NCBI RefSeq assembly: GCF_020905295.1
Contig: NZ_JAJJMM010000001.1
Coordinates: 3,658,001-3,722,000 of the forward strand
From: Flavobacterium piscisymbiosum
Lineage (GTDB): Bacteria > Bacteroidota > Bacteroidia > Flavobacteriales > Flavobacteriaceae
Reading direction: 5' to 3'
DNA: 64,000 bases
Part shown: positions 24,934-33,367 of the stretch, piece by piece
Position numbering within the stretch: position 1 is the stretch's first letter
Layout: every line of letters starts with the position of its first letter
The notes under the pieces: generated by a model
What the model was told of the DNA's origin: nothing
The model's input: the letters and a program-made list of their open reading frames with translations, nothing else
Databases searched by the model: none
Program-made: the position numbers and the translations under genes

Positions 24934-25643
24934 AAAATCAGGTTTTAATTGGCTGCTCAAGTTTCAATAATCGGTTTTGGAAGGGTGTTTTCTATCCTGA
25001 CAACTTGTCACAGTCTAAGTGGTTTGAGTTTTATTACCAGCATTTTAACACGTATGAGTTCAATGGAAGCTTTTACAAGTTTCCTACGGTCAGAATTTTT
25101 CAAAATTGGTACAATAAAACCCCTGAAAATTTTATTTTTTCGGTAAAAGCACCAAAAGAAATCACTCATCTTAAGAAATTTTCAGACTGCGAAGACCGAA
25201 TAAAAGAGTTTTATAACGTCTGCGAAACGGGTTTAAAAGAGAAATTAGGCTGTATTTTGTTTCAATTTCCGCCGAGTTACCATTTTACTGCCGAAAAGCT
25301 CCAAAATATAATCAATAATCTAGATTTAAGCTTCAAAAACGTAGTCGAATTTCGTCACGAAAGTTGGTGGAACGAAGAAGTTTGGAAAGCTTTTCGCAAC
25401 CATAATATTACGTTCTGCAGCGTAAGTCATCCGCAATTACCAAGTACTATTTTTACAGATTTCCCGCTTATTTTCATCAGACTGCACGGAACACCCAAGA
25501 TGTTTTACTCGAGTTATTCACCTGAAGAATTACTTTATATAAAAGATGCAATTATTTCAAAATCAGCATTTTTGTATTTTAATAATACTGCAAGCGAAGC
25601 AGGAATCTTGAATGCTTTGGAGCTGAAACATATGTTGGAATGA
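24930..25643 (+). CDS. DUF72 (YecE-type) TIM-barrel protein
   Basis: 237 residues, complete DUF72 fold: opening IGCSSFNNRFWKGVFYP, then FNTYEFNGSFYKFP, FSVKAPKEITHLKKF, LGCILFQFPPSY, VVEFRHESWW, RLHGT and FNNTASEAGILNA. These are the family's conserved blocks lining a barrel mouth, but no reaction has been assigned to my knowledge. The 4-bp ATGA overlap with the DNA glycosylase implies translational coupling and a role in the same repair process (inference). Confidence 0.88.
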   Translation: MKNQVLIGCSSFNNRFWKGVFYPDNLSQSKWFEFYYQHFNTYEFNGSFYKFPTVRIFQNWYNKTPENFIFSVKAPKEITHLKKFSDCEDRIKEFYNVCETGLKEKLGCILFQFPPSYHFTAEKLQNIINNLDLSFKNVVEFRHESWWNEEVWKAFRNHNITFCSVSHPQLPSTIFTDFPLIFIRLHGTPKMFYSSYSPEELLYIKDAIISKSAFLYFNNTASEAGILNALELKHMLE

Positions 25644-25653
25644 GATTTTTGGG

Positions 25654-25881
25654 TTTAACCGCAAAGAGCGCCAGGATATACGCAAAGTTCGCAAAGTTTT
25701 TTAGCCACAGATTAAAAGATTAAAAGGATTTTTAAAATCTGTATAATCATTTTTATCTGTGGCTAACTTTTTTAAATTCTTATCGAATTTTGCGGCCAAA
25801 AAACAAAGCCCGCCAAGAAATAAATCTTAGCGGGCTTTGCGTATCCCGATAGCTATCGGGATTGCGCTCTTTGCGGTTAAA
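25654..25881. repeat. Composite element with 18-bp perfect terminal inverted repeats
   Basis: TTTAACCGCAAAGAGCGC (25654-25671) is exactly inverted at 25864-25881. Nested inside are the AGCCACAGATTA palindrome (25703-25764, also at 8244-8301), a GC-rich hairpin (25804-25839) and the 20-bp palindrome ATCCCGATAGCTATCGGGAT (25843-25862). The same terminal arm occurs inside the 3' end of czcA at 47050-47067. Confidence 0.8.
25804..25839. terminator. GC-rich hairpin inside the composite element
   Basis: CAAAGCCCGC pairs exactly with GCGGGCTTTG, plus an AAG/CTT inner stem. It lies between convergent genes (DUF72 and the PPOX-fold gene) and could stop either, although the T runs are weak. Confidence 0.55.
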
Positions 25882-25896
25882 TTCTTTTAAAAAAAA

Positions 25897-26397
25897 CTAC
25901 AATTTCAAGGTACCTTCAATACCGTCATCCATTGTTTTTCCGGTTACAAAAGCAGTGGCCATTTTAGCAATTGCGACCATTTTTCCGTTTTTGTTATTCC
26001 AGTAATAACCGTCTTCCGGAACTACTTTTATAACACTTAAATTCGGATCATCTTCGCCTTCCGGCATCCAAACTTTCACAATAGGATCGTATAATTCTTT
26101 GATTGTTTCCCTGTCGTACGAGATACTTGCGGTTCCGTGTAAGGTTAGAAATTTATCGTGTGGTTCAGAGAAAAATAACTCTACCTGAGGATTAAGGCTA
26201 ATCTCAGCGTTATGACTGCTGTTTCTGTCGGATAAAAACCAAAGCTGACCTAAATCATCAATTTTTTGAACAGACATTGGTCTTGATTGTAATCTGTATT
26301 CGTTATAAGTGCAAAACATACACGTTTTAATGTTTTCTGCCAGATCTTTTATTTTATCTACAGCAAATTCGTTCGTAAGGTCTTTATGATCTCCCAT
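25897..26397 (-). CDS. General stress protein 26-like, pyridoxamine-phosphate-oxidase fold
   Basis: 166 residues with the split-barrel flavin-binding fold: CMFCTYNEYRLQSRPMSVQ, DDLGQLWFLSDRNSSHNAEI, VELFFSEPHDKFLTLHGTAS and VKVWMPEGEDDPNLSVIKV are the blocks of the GSP26-like branch, usually annotated as pyridoxamine 5'-phosphate oxidase family. Probably binds FMN or F420-like cofactors; true PNPOx activity is unlikely. Consistent with the stress neighbourhood. Confidence 0.88.
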   Translation of the reverse strand: MGDHKDLTNEFAVDKIKDLAENIKTCMFCTYNEYRLQSRPMSVQKIDDLGQLWFLSDRNSSHNAEISLNPQVELFFSEPHDKFLTLHGTASISYDRETIKELYDPIVKVWMPEGEDDPNLSVIKVVPEDGYYWNNKNGKMVAIAKMATAFVTGKTMDDGIEGTLKL

Positions 26398-26589
26398 GAC
26401 TTTATTTTTTATGATTTATTAAATAGTTTTTCGATTAAAGTTCTCATTTCCTGAGCACTATAATAAAGTTTTAAATTAGAACTTCATAATAGTAAAGTTG
26501 CTGATTTTATGGCTTTTGGGCTTACACAATTAGATTTAAAAATTATGAGATTTCAATTACTAATTTTTTAGACGATAATCTAAAAGCCA

Positions 26590-26619
26590 TTGATTTATCT
26601 ATAAATTTGGTTATCTTTG
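26590..26619 (+). promoter_or_regulatory. Promoter of the response regulator gene
   Basis: ATTG (to 26592), 19 bp spacer, then TATCTTTG (26612-26619), a good fit to TTTG-N19-TAnnTTTG. The predicted start near 26625 gives a leader of about 20 nt before the ATG at 26646. A second box, TAAATTTG (26602-26609), overlaps. Confidence 0.55.
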
Positions 26620-26645
26620 AAGAAGATAAATACCCAAAATACCAA

Positions 26646-27077
26646 ATGACTGATTTTACTATATTTTATACTGATGATGACGAAGATGATTTGAGCATTT
26701 TTACCGATGCAGTAGAATCATTACCAAAAAAAATACAACTTCAGACCTATTCTGGAGGCGAAAAGTTACTGAATGCTATCTACAATCCGCCGCCAACACC
26801 ACATATAGTTTTTTTAGATTTGAATATGCCGGGTAAAAACGGATTTGATGTATTGACTGAATTGAGAAGTTCAGAAATGAAAAATGACATTCCGGTAATT
26901 ATTTTCTCGACTTCAAATGAACCAAGTATAATCGAAAGATGTCGTGCATTAGGGGCTAATTACTTCATAACAAAGCCTGTTTTAATGAAAGATATTGTAA
27001 AATCTATCGAACATGCGCTGGAAATCGATTGGGAAAAATTCAATCCAACCGATAAAAACTTTGTTTATAAAACTTAG
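26646..27077 (+). CDS. Single-domain response regulator (CheY/Rcp1-like)
   Basis: 143 residues from the ATG at 26646; a longer TTG start at 26607 would lie in the promoter. One receiver domain: acidic pocket TDDDEDD, phosphoacceptor Asp58 in IVFLDLNMPG, then FSTS and ITKP with the conserved Lys. No output domain, so it acts by protein contact. Only 7 bp separate its stop from the stop of the convergent six-PAS kinase at 27085, the likely partner, as in Rcp1-phytochrome pairs. Confidence 0.9.
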   Translation: MTDFTIFYTDDDEDDLSIFTDAVESLPKKIQLQTYSGGEKLLNAIYNPPPTPHIVFLDLNMPGKNGFDVLTELRSSEMKNDIPVIIFSTSNEPSIIERCRALGANYFITKPVLMKDIVKSIEHALEIDWEKFNPTDKNFVYKT

Positions 27078-27084
27078 TAAAATG

Positions 27085-30000
27085 TTATAATTCAGGAATA
27101 TAAATATCAAAAGTGGCGCCTTGGCCTTTTTCGCCACTTGCCGTGATAATTCCTTTATGGTTTTCTACAATCTTTTTTACAATTGCAAGGCCAATTCCGG
27201 TTCCTGCAAATTCAGTTTCTGTATTCAGACGTTTAAAAACTTCGAAAATACGTTCTTTGTATTCGGCTTCAAAACCAATTCCGTTATCTGAAATTTTAAG
27301 ATGATAGTAAATTCTTTCAGGATAGTTTACATCCTGTTTAATACTTTTTCCTTTGATTCTTTCCGCACTAATCTCAATTACCGGAGTAACATTCTTCTTA
27401 GAAAATTTAAGAGCATTTCCCACCAGATTATGCAGCAATTGCCTAAACTGAAACGGAATAATTGTGACTTCACCCAAAGGATGAAAATTAACGCGAGCGT
27501 TTTTTTCCTCGATACGGTCAGAGAAATCACTTAGTATTTCCTCTGCAATATCATCTAAGTTCGTTTTTACAAAGATTCTTTCGGCAGAGTTGGTTCTGGA
27601 ATATTCTAATAAATCCTGAATTAAAGTCTGCATTCTTTTGGCGGAAACTTCAATACGGCTTAAATAAGTTTTGGCTTTCGCCGAAATATTCTGCTCGTCT
27701 AAATCAGATAATCGACTGGCAAAAGTTTGAATTTTACGTAACGGTTCCTGCAAATCGTGGCTCGAAATATAAGCGAAAGACTGCAGCTCGATATTCATAT
27801 TAATCAGATCCTTATTTTTAAGTTCAAGTTGTGCTGTACGTTCCTGAACTTCTTTTTCAAGTTTCGAGGTAAAATCTTTTTGGTCCTGAATATCCGTGCT
27901 CGTACCAACCCACATTTGAATTTTTCCTTCAGCATCTTTCTGAGCCATCGCCCTGCTTAATTGCCACCTGTATTCGCCATCATAACGACGAAAACGATGC
28001 TCTAATAAAAAGTCATTTCCGGTTTTTATGGCTTCCATCCAACCATTAACATTGGCTTCGCGATCTTCTGGATGTACAATTTGCAGCCAGCCTTTTTTTT
28101 CAATTTCATCAACAGGAATTCCGGAATAGGTATAAACAGATTCATTAAAATAATTCAAATTTCCCAGCGCATCACTTGTCCAGATATGCTGTGGCATAGA
28201 ATCAGCAAGCAATCTGAATTTTTCTTCGCTTTTAATCAAAGTTTCCTGGCTGTTTTTTTCGTCAGTAATATCCATTATGGTACCCAGCATTTTTACTGGA
28301 TTATTATCTTCGTCAAAAAATATCTTACCGTGAGCTTTTATCCAGCTAATAGAATCATCAGGTTTAATAACTCGTGCCTCATATTTGTAAATACTGGTTT
28401 TAAGAGCCACCTTATACGCTTCTTCTAAAATAGGCTGATCATCAGGATAAATCTGACTTCGAATTTCTGCTCGTGTTATTTTTACCGTTTTATCATGCCC
28501 AAAAATAGGACCAAGGTTTTCTGAGTATATTAAATCCTGAGTCGCAAGATTGACATCCCAAGTTGCAATTTCGGCAATTTCAACCGCTAATCTGGCGCGT
28601 TCTTCGGCATCTTCGACCTTTTTTCGGGCTTCAACTTTTGAGGTTACATCATTTACCGTAACCATAACTCCAGACGCTTCTCCTTCTTTTTCCAGTAACG
28701 GAGTATATTGATAATCAAGATAAAACTTCTTAAGTTTTCCTTTAATATTTACATAAGCAACAGCTTCATTTTCGCGAACAATTTTCTTGTTTAATATAAC
28801 CTGATCCAGTAATTCAGGATATTTTTGTTCTAATAATTCGGGGAATACCTCAATGATGGGTTTTCCAATAGTTTCTTTTTTCTTTTTCTGCCAGATGGTT
28901 TTCATCATGGTATTATTGGCCATTTCGATAATATGGTCTTTTCCTCTAAAAATGGCCATTGCAATAGGAGAATCCATAACTAAATTACGAAAAGCTTTTT
29001 CGCTTTGTGTCAATAGATAACGCGCTTTTACGGCTTTAGTAACTTCGTGGGTCACAATAATAACCCCCACAATATTATTTTCCTCTTTTAAAGGATGAAA
29101 AACAAGATTAAAATAACAAACTTCCTGTTTGCCATAACGATTTAAAGTAACCTCTAGTTCATCTGAATAGTAAGGAATTCCGTCTTCATAAACTTTTGAA
29201 AGCAATGGATAGACCGTATCTCTACTTTCAGGAACAGTAGTGAAAACGGGTTTGTCCAGAATGTCTTCTTCTGTTTTATCGATTATCTGAAGATAAGTAG
29301 CATTAGCCATTTCGACAATCAGATCAGCGCCTTTAAGAATGGCAATCCCAAGCGGAAGCTGTTTTACGGTATTTCTAAATCGCTTTTCGCTTTCCTCAAC
29401 GGCCGTTCTGGCGATTACCTGTATCGTAACATCATTTGCAATGGCAACAATTCCTGATATAGTTCCGTCTGACTCTTTTAGTGCTTCATAAACCACATTA
29501 ATAAACGTGTTTACAATCTTGCCTTTTCTGGTTAGTTTCACCGGAAGTTCATAAGCAGTAAATCGTTCTCCTGTGTTATAAACGTTCAGTAAAACATCTT
29601 CTAATCCCTGACCGGTCACTTCCGGCAATGCTTCAAAAATTGGCCTGTTGATGACTTCTTCAATTTTTCGCTCCCAAATTTCGAGCATCAGTTCGTTTGC
29701 AATTTCTACAACATAATCTTTTCCACTAAAAATGCACATGGCATTAGGAGTTTGCAAAATATTATTGCGATAACGTTCATTACTGTTTTCCAGTTTTTTA
29801 CGAATGTTAACTTTGCTGGTGGTTTCATCGCAAATAACCAGAACGCCATTTATTTTTCCTTCATCATCGTTTACAGGACTGTAACTAAAGGTCCAGTAAA
29901 CATCTTCCATTTTTCCGTTTCTGTAAATAGGCAAAAGTTGGTCTTCGTGCCAGGTTGCTTCGCCTTCGATAAGCACCTGATCGATTAATGGTTTTATAAA

Positions 30001-30288
30001 ATCCCATATTTCCGGCCAATATTCGGCGCCTTTTTGCCCCAATATAGCAGGATGTTTTCCATCGTTTCCAAGACTTGGACGATAGGCATCATTATAAAAA
30101 CAAATATGATCCTGTCCCCAAAACAAGAACATTGGGAACTTTGAGTTTAAAAGTATTCCTAAAGTAGTACGCAAACTTTGCGGCCATGATTCAACAGGAC
30201 CAATCGAAGATTTGCTCCAGTTTTTAGCACGTGTTAGCGCGCCCATTTCGCCTCCTTTGGCAAGAAAATCGTGATTTTTAGTACTCAT
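27085..30288 (-). CDS. Cytosolic multi-PAS sensor histidine kinase
   Basis: 1067 residues without membrane segments. About six PAS/PAC modules in series (roughly 10-160, 170-300, 305-430, 435-560, 570-690, 695-815), recognised by repeated ends such as GVLVICDETT, GIVAIANDVT, GVIIVTHEVT, GVMVTVNDVT, GTIMDITDEK and GTSTDIQDQK. Then a coiled coil, the HisKA domain (AYISSHDLQEPLRKIQTF) and HATPase (DNGIGF, TGIGLAIV, GQGATFDIY). Expected to sense an internal signal (redox, light or ligand) and phosphorylate a free receiver, most plausibly the convergent 26646 gene. Confidence 0.92.
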   Translation of the reverse strand: MSTKNHDFLAKGGEMGALTRAKNWSKSSIGPVESWPQSLRTTLGILLNSKFPMFLFWGQDHICFYNDAYRPSLGNDGKHPAILGQKGAEYWPEIWDFIKPLIDQVLIEGEATWHEDQLLPIYRNGKMEDVYWTFSYSPVNDDEGKINGVLVICDETTSKVNIRKKLENSNERYRNNILQTPNAMCIFSGKDYVVEIANELMLEIWERKIEEVINRPIFEALPEVTGQGLEDVLLNVYNTGERFTAYELPVKLTRKGKIVNTFINVVYEALKESDGTISGIVAIANDVTIQVIARTAVEESEKRFRNTVKQLPLGIAILKGADLIVEMANATYLQIIDKTEEDILDKPVFTTVPESRDTVYPLLSKVYEDGIPYYSDELEVTLNRYGKQEVCYFNLVFHPLKEENNIVGVIIVTHEVTKAVKARYLLTQSEKAFRNLVMDSPIAMAIFRGKDHIIEMANNTMMKTIWQKKKKETIGKPIIEVFPELLEQKYPELLDQVILNKKIVRENEAVAYVNIKGKLKKFYLDYQYTPLLEKEGEASGVMVTVNDVTSKVEARKKVEDAEERARLAVEIAEIATWDVNLATQDLIYSENLGPIFGHDKTVKITRAEIRSQIYPDDQPILEEAYKVALKTSIYKYEARVIKPDDSISWIKAHGKIFFDEDNNPVKMLGTIMDITDEKNSQETLIKSEEKFRLLADSMPQHIWTSDALGNLNYFNESVYTYSGIPVDEIEKKGWLQIVHPEDREANVNGWMEAIKTGNDFLLEHRFRRYDGEYRWQLSRAMAQKDAEGKIQMWVGTSTDIQDQKDFTSKLEKEVQERTAQLELKNKDLINMNIELQSFAYISSHDLQEPLRKIQTFASRLSDLDEQNISAKAKTYLSRIEVSAKRMQTLIQDLLEYSRTNSAERIFVKTNLDDIAEEILSDFSDRIEEKNARVNFHPLGEVTIIPFQFRQLLHNLVGNALKFSKKNVTPVIEISAERIKGKSIKQDVNYPERIYYHLKISDNGIGFEAEYKERIFEVFKRLNTETEFAGTGIGLAIVKKIVENHKGIITASGEKGQGATFDIYIPEL

Positions 30289-30482
30289 TAAGTTATTTTT
30301 TGTCTCTGGTTAAAACAAGAAAGTATAGATAATAAATGTAATAATTCTAATATTGGTTTTTTAGAGAATTGTTAAAATTAGTAAAATAATTATTGATTTG
30401 TTTTTGATTTTTTGAATGAGGTAATTTTTAAATCTATTGAGTTAATTTTATTTGTAATCAATCATGAAATTTGAATTAACAA

Positions 30483-30490
30483 TAGATTTG
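30483..30490 (+). promoter_or_regulatory. -7 box TAGATTTG
   Basis: TAGATTTG 32 nt before the ATG at 30515, with TTTG 9 nt upstream; this resembles the arrangement before the two acidic-protein genes. Confidence 0.4.
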
Positions 30491-30514
30491 AAAAAATCTT
30501 AATACAATAAAGTC

Positions 30515-30853
30515 ATGAAAAAAGAGCAAAAACACGAAACCGACTATATCAAAAAATATCAGGACGAAGGTTATACTTCTAATTTTTTATTCGATGCAGG
30601 GACCTTGTTAGACTCCGAAACAAAATATGCTTATCAGCCCAATGAAATTTTTATTGTAGCGCATCACCGTTACGAAGGAATGAGTGATCCGGATGATATG
30701 TCAATTTTGTATGTAATCGAGACAAAAGATCAGATAAAAGGAACACATTTAATAGGTTATGGCCCAACGGCAGACCTTGAAGAAGCCGAATTTTTTAAAG
30801 ATATCCCAAAGGCAAATTATGCCAAAAACGCCGATATCAATGAACTTACATAA
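30515..30853 (+). CDS. Small conserved protein (often mis-named phosphoribosylpyrophosphate synthetase)
   Basis: 112 residues, soluble. The core YQPNEIFIVAHHRYEGMSDP, then DDMSILYVIET and GTHLIGYGP matches a Bacteroidota family whose members are frequently labelled phosphoribosylpyrophosphate synthetase. At this length it has none of the motifs of that enzyme, so the name should not be trusted. Function unknown. A GC-rich terminator follows at 30891. Confidence 0.72.
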   Translation: MKKEQKHETDYIKKYQDEGYTSNFLFDAGTLLDSETKYAYQPNEIFIVAHHRYEGMSDPDDMSILYVIETKDQIKGTHLIGYGPTADLEEAEFFKDIPKANYAKNADINELT

Positions 30854-30890
30854 GAAAAGAAAATAGATTAGTATTTTTTTATTTTGCTGG

Positions 30891-30939
30891 GGAGCAGTTG
30901 TTCCGGATTTATCCGGGGCAGCTGCTTTTGTTTTTTTTT
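30891..30939 (+). terminator. Intrinsic terminator
   Basis: AGCAGTTG...CCGGA pairs with TCCGG...CAGCTGCT around TTTA, followed by TTTTGTTTTTTTTT. Confidence 0.78.
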
Positions 30940-31400
30940 AAGGTTCTGAGTTGCTGAGGGGCTAAGGATCTAAGTTTTTTTCTTGCCGCTAAGGCGCTAA
31001 GGCGCAAAGAATTTAATTGCTATACGTTGTAATTAATCTCGCAATCCCGATAGTGGCCAATGTCATTAAGTTAAGGAAAAATCTATAAAATTACTTAACC
31101 GTTTAATCAAGAAAGTAATTATAAAAATCCGTTTTTATCCGCGTTTTCGCTTTATCGAATCAGTGAAATCAGCGTCTAATTTTGACGCGGATAAAACAGA
31201 TTTACTTCGTAAAAACGCGGATAGAAACGGATTTGATTTGCAATAATTTTATTTTCTAAAAGCTTAACTTAATGAAACTGCGATAGTGGCCGGGCGCGAA
31301 GTCGCAAAGCTTTGATTTTTCTTTTCGTTTTTTTCTTTGCGACTTCGCGCCTTTGCGAGAGATTTTTACAATCCAAATTCAAAAAAAACTTGCGAGAAAT
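30940..31400. repeat. Nested repeat mosaic
   Basis: Layers from outside in: CTNAG array (30942-30977); GCAATCCCGATAGTGGCC (31041-31058) echoed by GCGATAGTGGCC near 31279; TCATTAAGTTAAG (31063-31075) exactly inverted at 31263-31275; and AAATCCGTTTTTATCCGCG (31125-31143) inverted around 31210-31234. It is followed by TTTGCGACTTCGCGCCTTTG repeats. The whole 780-bp gap up to 31633 has no credible gene. Confidence 0.65.
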
Positions 31401-31633
31401 TTTGACAATCCTATTCAAAATAAACTTTGTGCCTTAGCGCCTTCGTGGCAAAAAACAAAATGTCTTCGAGGTAAAAAACAGCCCTTGTAATAATTATGAA
31501 ATATCTGACTGAAATTGTATAAAGCTTTGATTAACAATATTTCTGAAATTTGAATTATCAAAATAAGATAAAAAACCAAAGTTATGTTTTGTACGTAAAT
31601 AAGTACGAACCAGTTTATTAAAATCAAGTCATT

Positions 31634-32464
31634 ATGAAAAAACTTTACTTAAATACAGGAGGATTTAATGCTATTTTTAACGATCTTAAAGATAGTTTTA
31701 ACGGTGAATTAATAGCCAATAATAACGAATACAGCCTGACTTTTAAGTCAAAATGGGCAAAAGGAACTATTAGTGGTGTTTGTTTTGAAAATAAAATATC
31801 TCACATGCATTTTGACCTTGTATTTAATGAAGATGTTTCTTTAAGTGTAGAAGCTTTTGAATCTGCTCCGGTACTTTTTGCTTATTGCGAGAACGGGAAT
31901 TTAGCACATAGTTTTGGTGCTAATGGTGATAAAAAAAGCCTTAAAAAGAACCAAACCGGGGTTTTAAGCAATACATCAGTTATAAATAGTGTTTTGTATT
32001 TTGAAAGCCATAAACACATTGTGTTTTCTCTAATCGGAATTCCGACAACGGTTTCTGCTGAAGATCAGAATTTTGGAATGATGACACAATTGAAGAAAAG
32101 GTTTATGAACGAGTCAGGAAATTATATTTATGTAGGACCCGGGAATTTGAAAATCGCTCAAAAATGGCAGGAATTAAAAACACTTCCTCAACAGGGAATT
32201 GTTAGAAACTTGCTTAAAAAACTAATTCTGAAAGAGATTATCGAGATGGAGATAGCCCAACATAGTTACAATTACATGAGTACGTTTGATCCTATTGTAA
32301 ATTTAGCAGCAAGACAAATTAATGAGATTAAAAGAATTTCGCAAATGAATATTTCTGAAGTTATTAGTGCTGCAGGATTAGCCAGCCGACACTATTTGCC
32401 ACGTATTTTTAAAGAAAAATACCATTTATCATATAAGCCATTCAATCAAAAATTAGCTAGCTAA
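31634..32464 (+). CDS. AraC-like protein with a single helix-turn-helix
   Basis: 276 residues. Residues 1-150 are a beta-rich N-terminal domain like AraC sensor halves in Bacteroidota. The C-terminal part, NLAARQINEIKRISQMNISE then VISAAGLASRHYLPRIFKEKY, matches the first helix-turn-helix of an AraC domain, but the protein ends 15 residues later where the second one should follow. Either it is a shortened regulator or the family has only one motif. A terminator begins 33 bp after the stop. Confidence 0.65.
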   Translation: MKKLYLNTGGFNAIFNDLKDSFNGELIANNNEYSLTFKSKWAKGTISGVCFENKISHMHFDLVFNEDVSLSVEAFESAPVLFAYCENGNLAHSFGANGDKKSLKKNQTGVLSNTSVINSVLYFESHKHIVFSLIGIPTTVSAEDQNFGMMTQLKKRFMNESGNYIYVGPGNLKIAQKWQELKTLPQQGIVRNLLKKLILKEIIEMEIAQHSYNYMSTFDPIVNLAARQINEIKRISQMNISEVISAAGLASRHYLPRIFKEKYHLSYKPFNQKLAS

Positions 32465-32496
32465 TAAGCATTATATATACCACTTCTTTACGAAAA

Positions 32497-32527
32497 AAAA
32501 ACAGCTTTTCTACGAGCTGTTTTTTTT
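32497..32527 (+). terminator. Intrinsic terminator
   Basis: AAAACAGCT pairs with AGCTGTTTT across TTTCTACG, followed by a T run, 33 bp after the AraC-like gene. Confidence 0.85.
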
Positions 32528-32550
32528 ATGTTTTGAATTGTGGTAAATGG

Positions 32551-32779
32551 CACACGGATTGGCGCGGATTTTTATAATGTAAACTTAAACAAGCTTTGTG
32601 TCTTAGAATTAGATGAAAATAGGCCACGGATGACACGGATTTGCTTCGCAAAAACACGGATTGACGCGGATTTTTATGATGTAAACTTAAACAAGCTTTG
32701 TATCTTAGAATTAGATAAAAATAGGCCACGGATGACACGGATTTGCTTCGCAAAAACACAGATTGGCGCGGATTTTTAT
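32551..32779. repeat. 102-bp tandem repeat, 2.2 copies
   Basis: GCGCGGATTTTTA-type starts at 32564, 32666 and 32768 define an exact 102-bp period; the copies differ at only a few bases. Each unit contains GCCACGGATGACACGGATTT and TTCGCAAAAACAC. As 102 is divisible by three, both strands keep long open frames, but these are repeat artefacts. Confidence 0.9.
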
Positions 32780-32902
32780 TTTGAGTCTTTGTAATTTATA
32801 ATAGAAAAAGCTTAGCGACTTAGTGCCTTCGTGGCAAAAAGAAAAACTTAGAACCTTAGCATCTTAGAATCTCAGTATTTTAGAGTCTCAGCACCTTTAA
32901 TC

Positions 32903-33166
32903 CTAACTCTCTTTCTCATAATAAATAATAAAATACACCATAATCAAATTCAGGCATAACGAGACGCTGTTGGTAATTATGATAGGCAAATCTTTTTTTA
33001 AAATGCCATAAATAATCCAAACCAAAATCCCGAAAGTGAGTATACCAAAGGTTTTAAGTGATATTTGTTTCACTTTTTTAGTTTTCCAGACTTTAATAAT
33101 CTGCGGAACCACTGATATTGTAACACAGGTTCCGGCGAAGAGTCCAACAATATCTATTAAGTTCAT
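32903..33166 (-). CDS. SemiSWEET (MtN3/PQ-loop) transporter
   Basis: 87 residues, three membrane segments: IVGLFAGTCVTISVVPQIIK with the PQ motif in the first, FGILTFGILVWIIYGIL in the second and NSVSLCLNLIMVYFIIYY in the third. That is exactly the half-transporter size that dimerises in bacterial SemiSWEETs, which move sugars down a gradient. The substrate is not inferable. Flanked on both sides by repeat clusters. Confidence 0.9.
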   Translation of the reverse strand: MNLIDIVGLFAGTCVTISVVPQIIKVWKTKKVKQISLKTFGILTFGILVWIIYGILKKDLPIIITNSVSLCLNLIMVYFIIYYEKES

Positions 33167-33170
33167 TTCT

Positions 33171-33357
33171 TTTTAAGTTACTGAGTTACTAAGTTTCTAA
33201 GTTGCTGAGTTTTTTAATCTCGCAATCCCGATAGCTATCGGGTGCAAAGTTTTTTTGTTTTTGAGTTACTAAGTTCTGAGATACTAAGTGGCTGATTTTT
33301 TTTTAAGTGCATGAATTAAAGCTTAGTAACTTAAAGACTTAGCAACTTAGCATCTTT
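33171..33357. repeat. Repeat cluster with CTNAG arrays and Ciga-type palindrome
   Basis: CTNAG every 8 bp at 33174-33210 (TTACTGAG TTACTAAG), the ATCCCGATAGCTATCGGG palindrome (33225-33242), a second array (33257-33296) and an inverted array at 33320-33355. It fills the gap between the SemiSWEET and SDR genes. Confidence 0.65.
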
Positions 33358-33367
33358 TTTTTTAAAA

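Noticed and set aside
28072..28428. 118-codon plus-strand frame opposite the multi-PAS kinase
   Set aside because: It lies entirely inside a well-supported kinase gene on the other strand and has no family features.
27085..30288. Phytochrome
   Set aside because: The convergent Rcp1-like regulator suggested it, but the kinase has only PAS modules and no GAF/PHY domain with a chromophore Cys was seen.
32526..32794. Open frames on both strands (minus 32526-32759, plus 32540-32794)
   Set aside because: They exist only because a 102-bp tandem repeat has a length divisible by three; the peptides simply repeat and have no start context.
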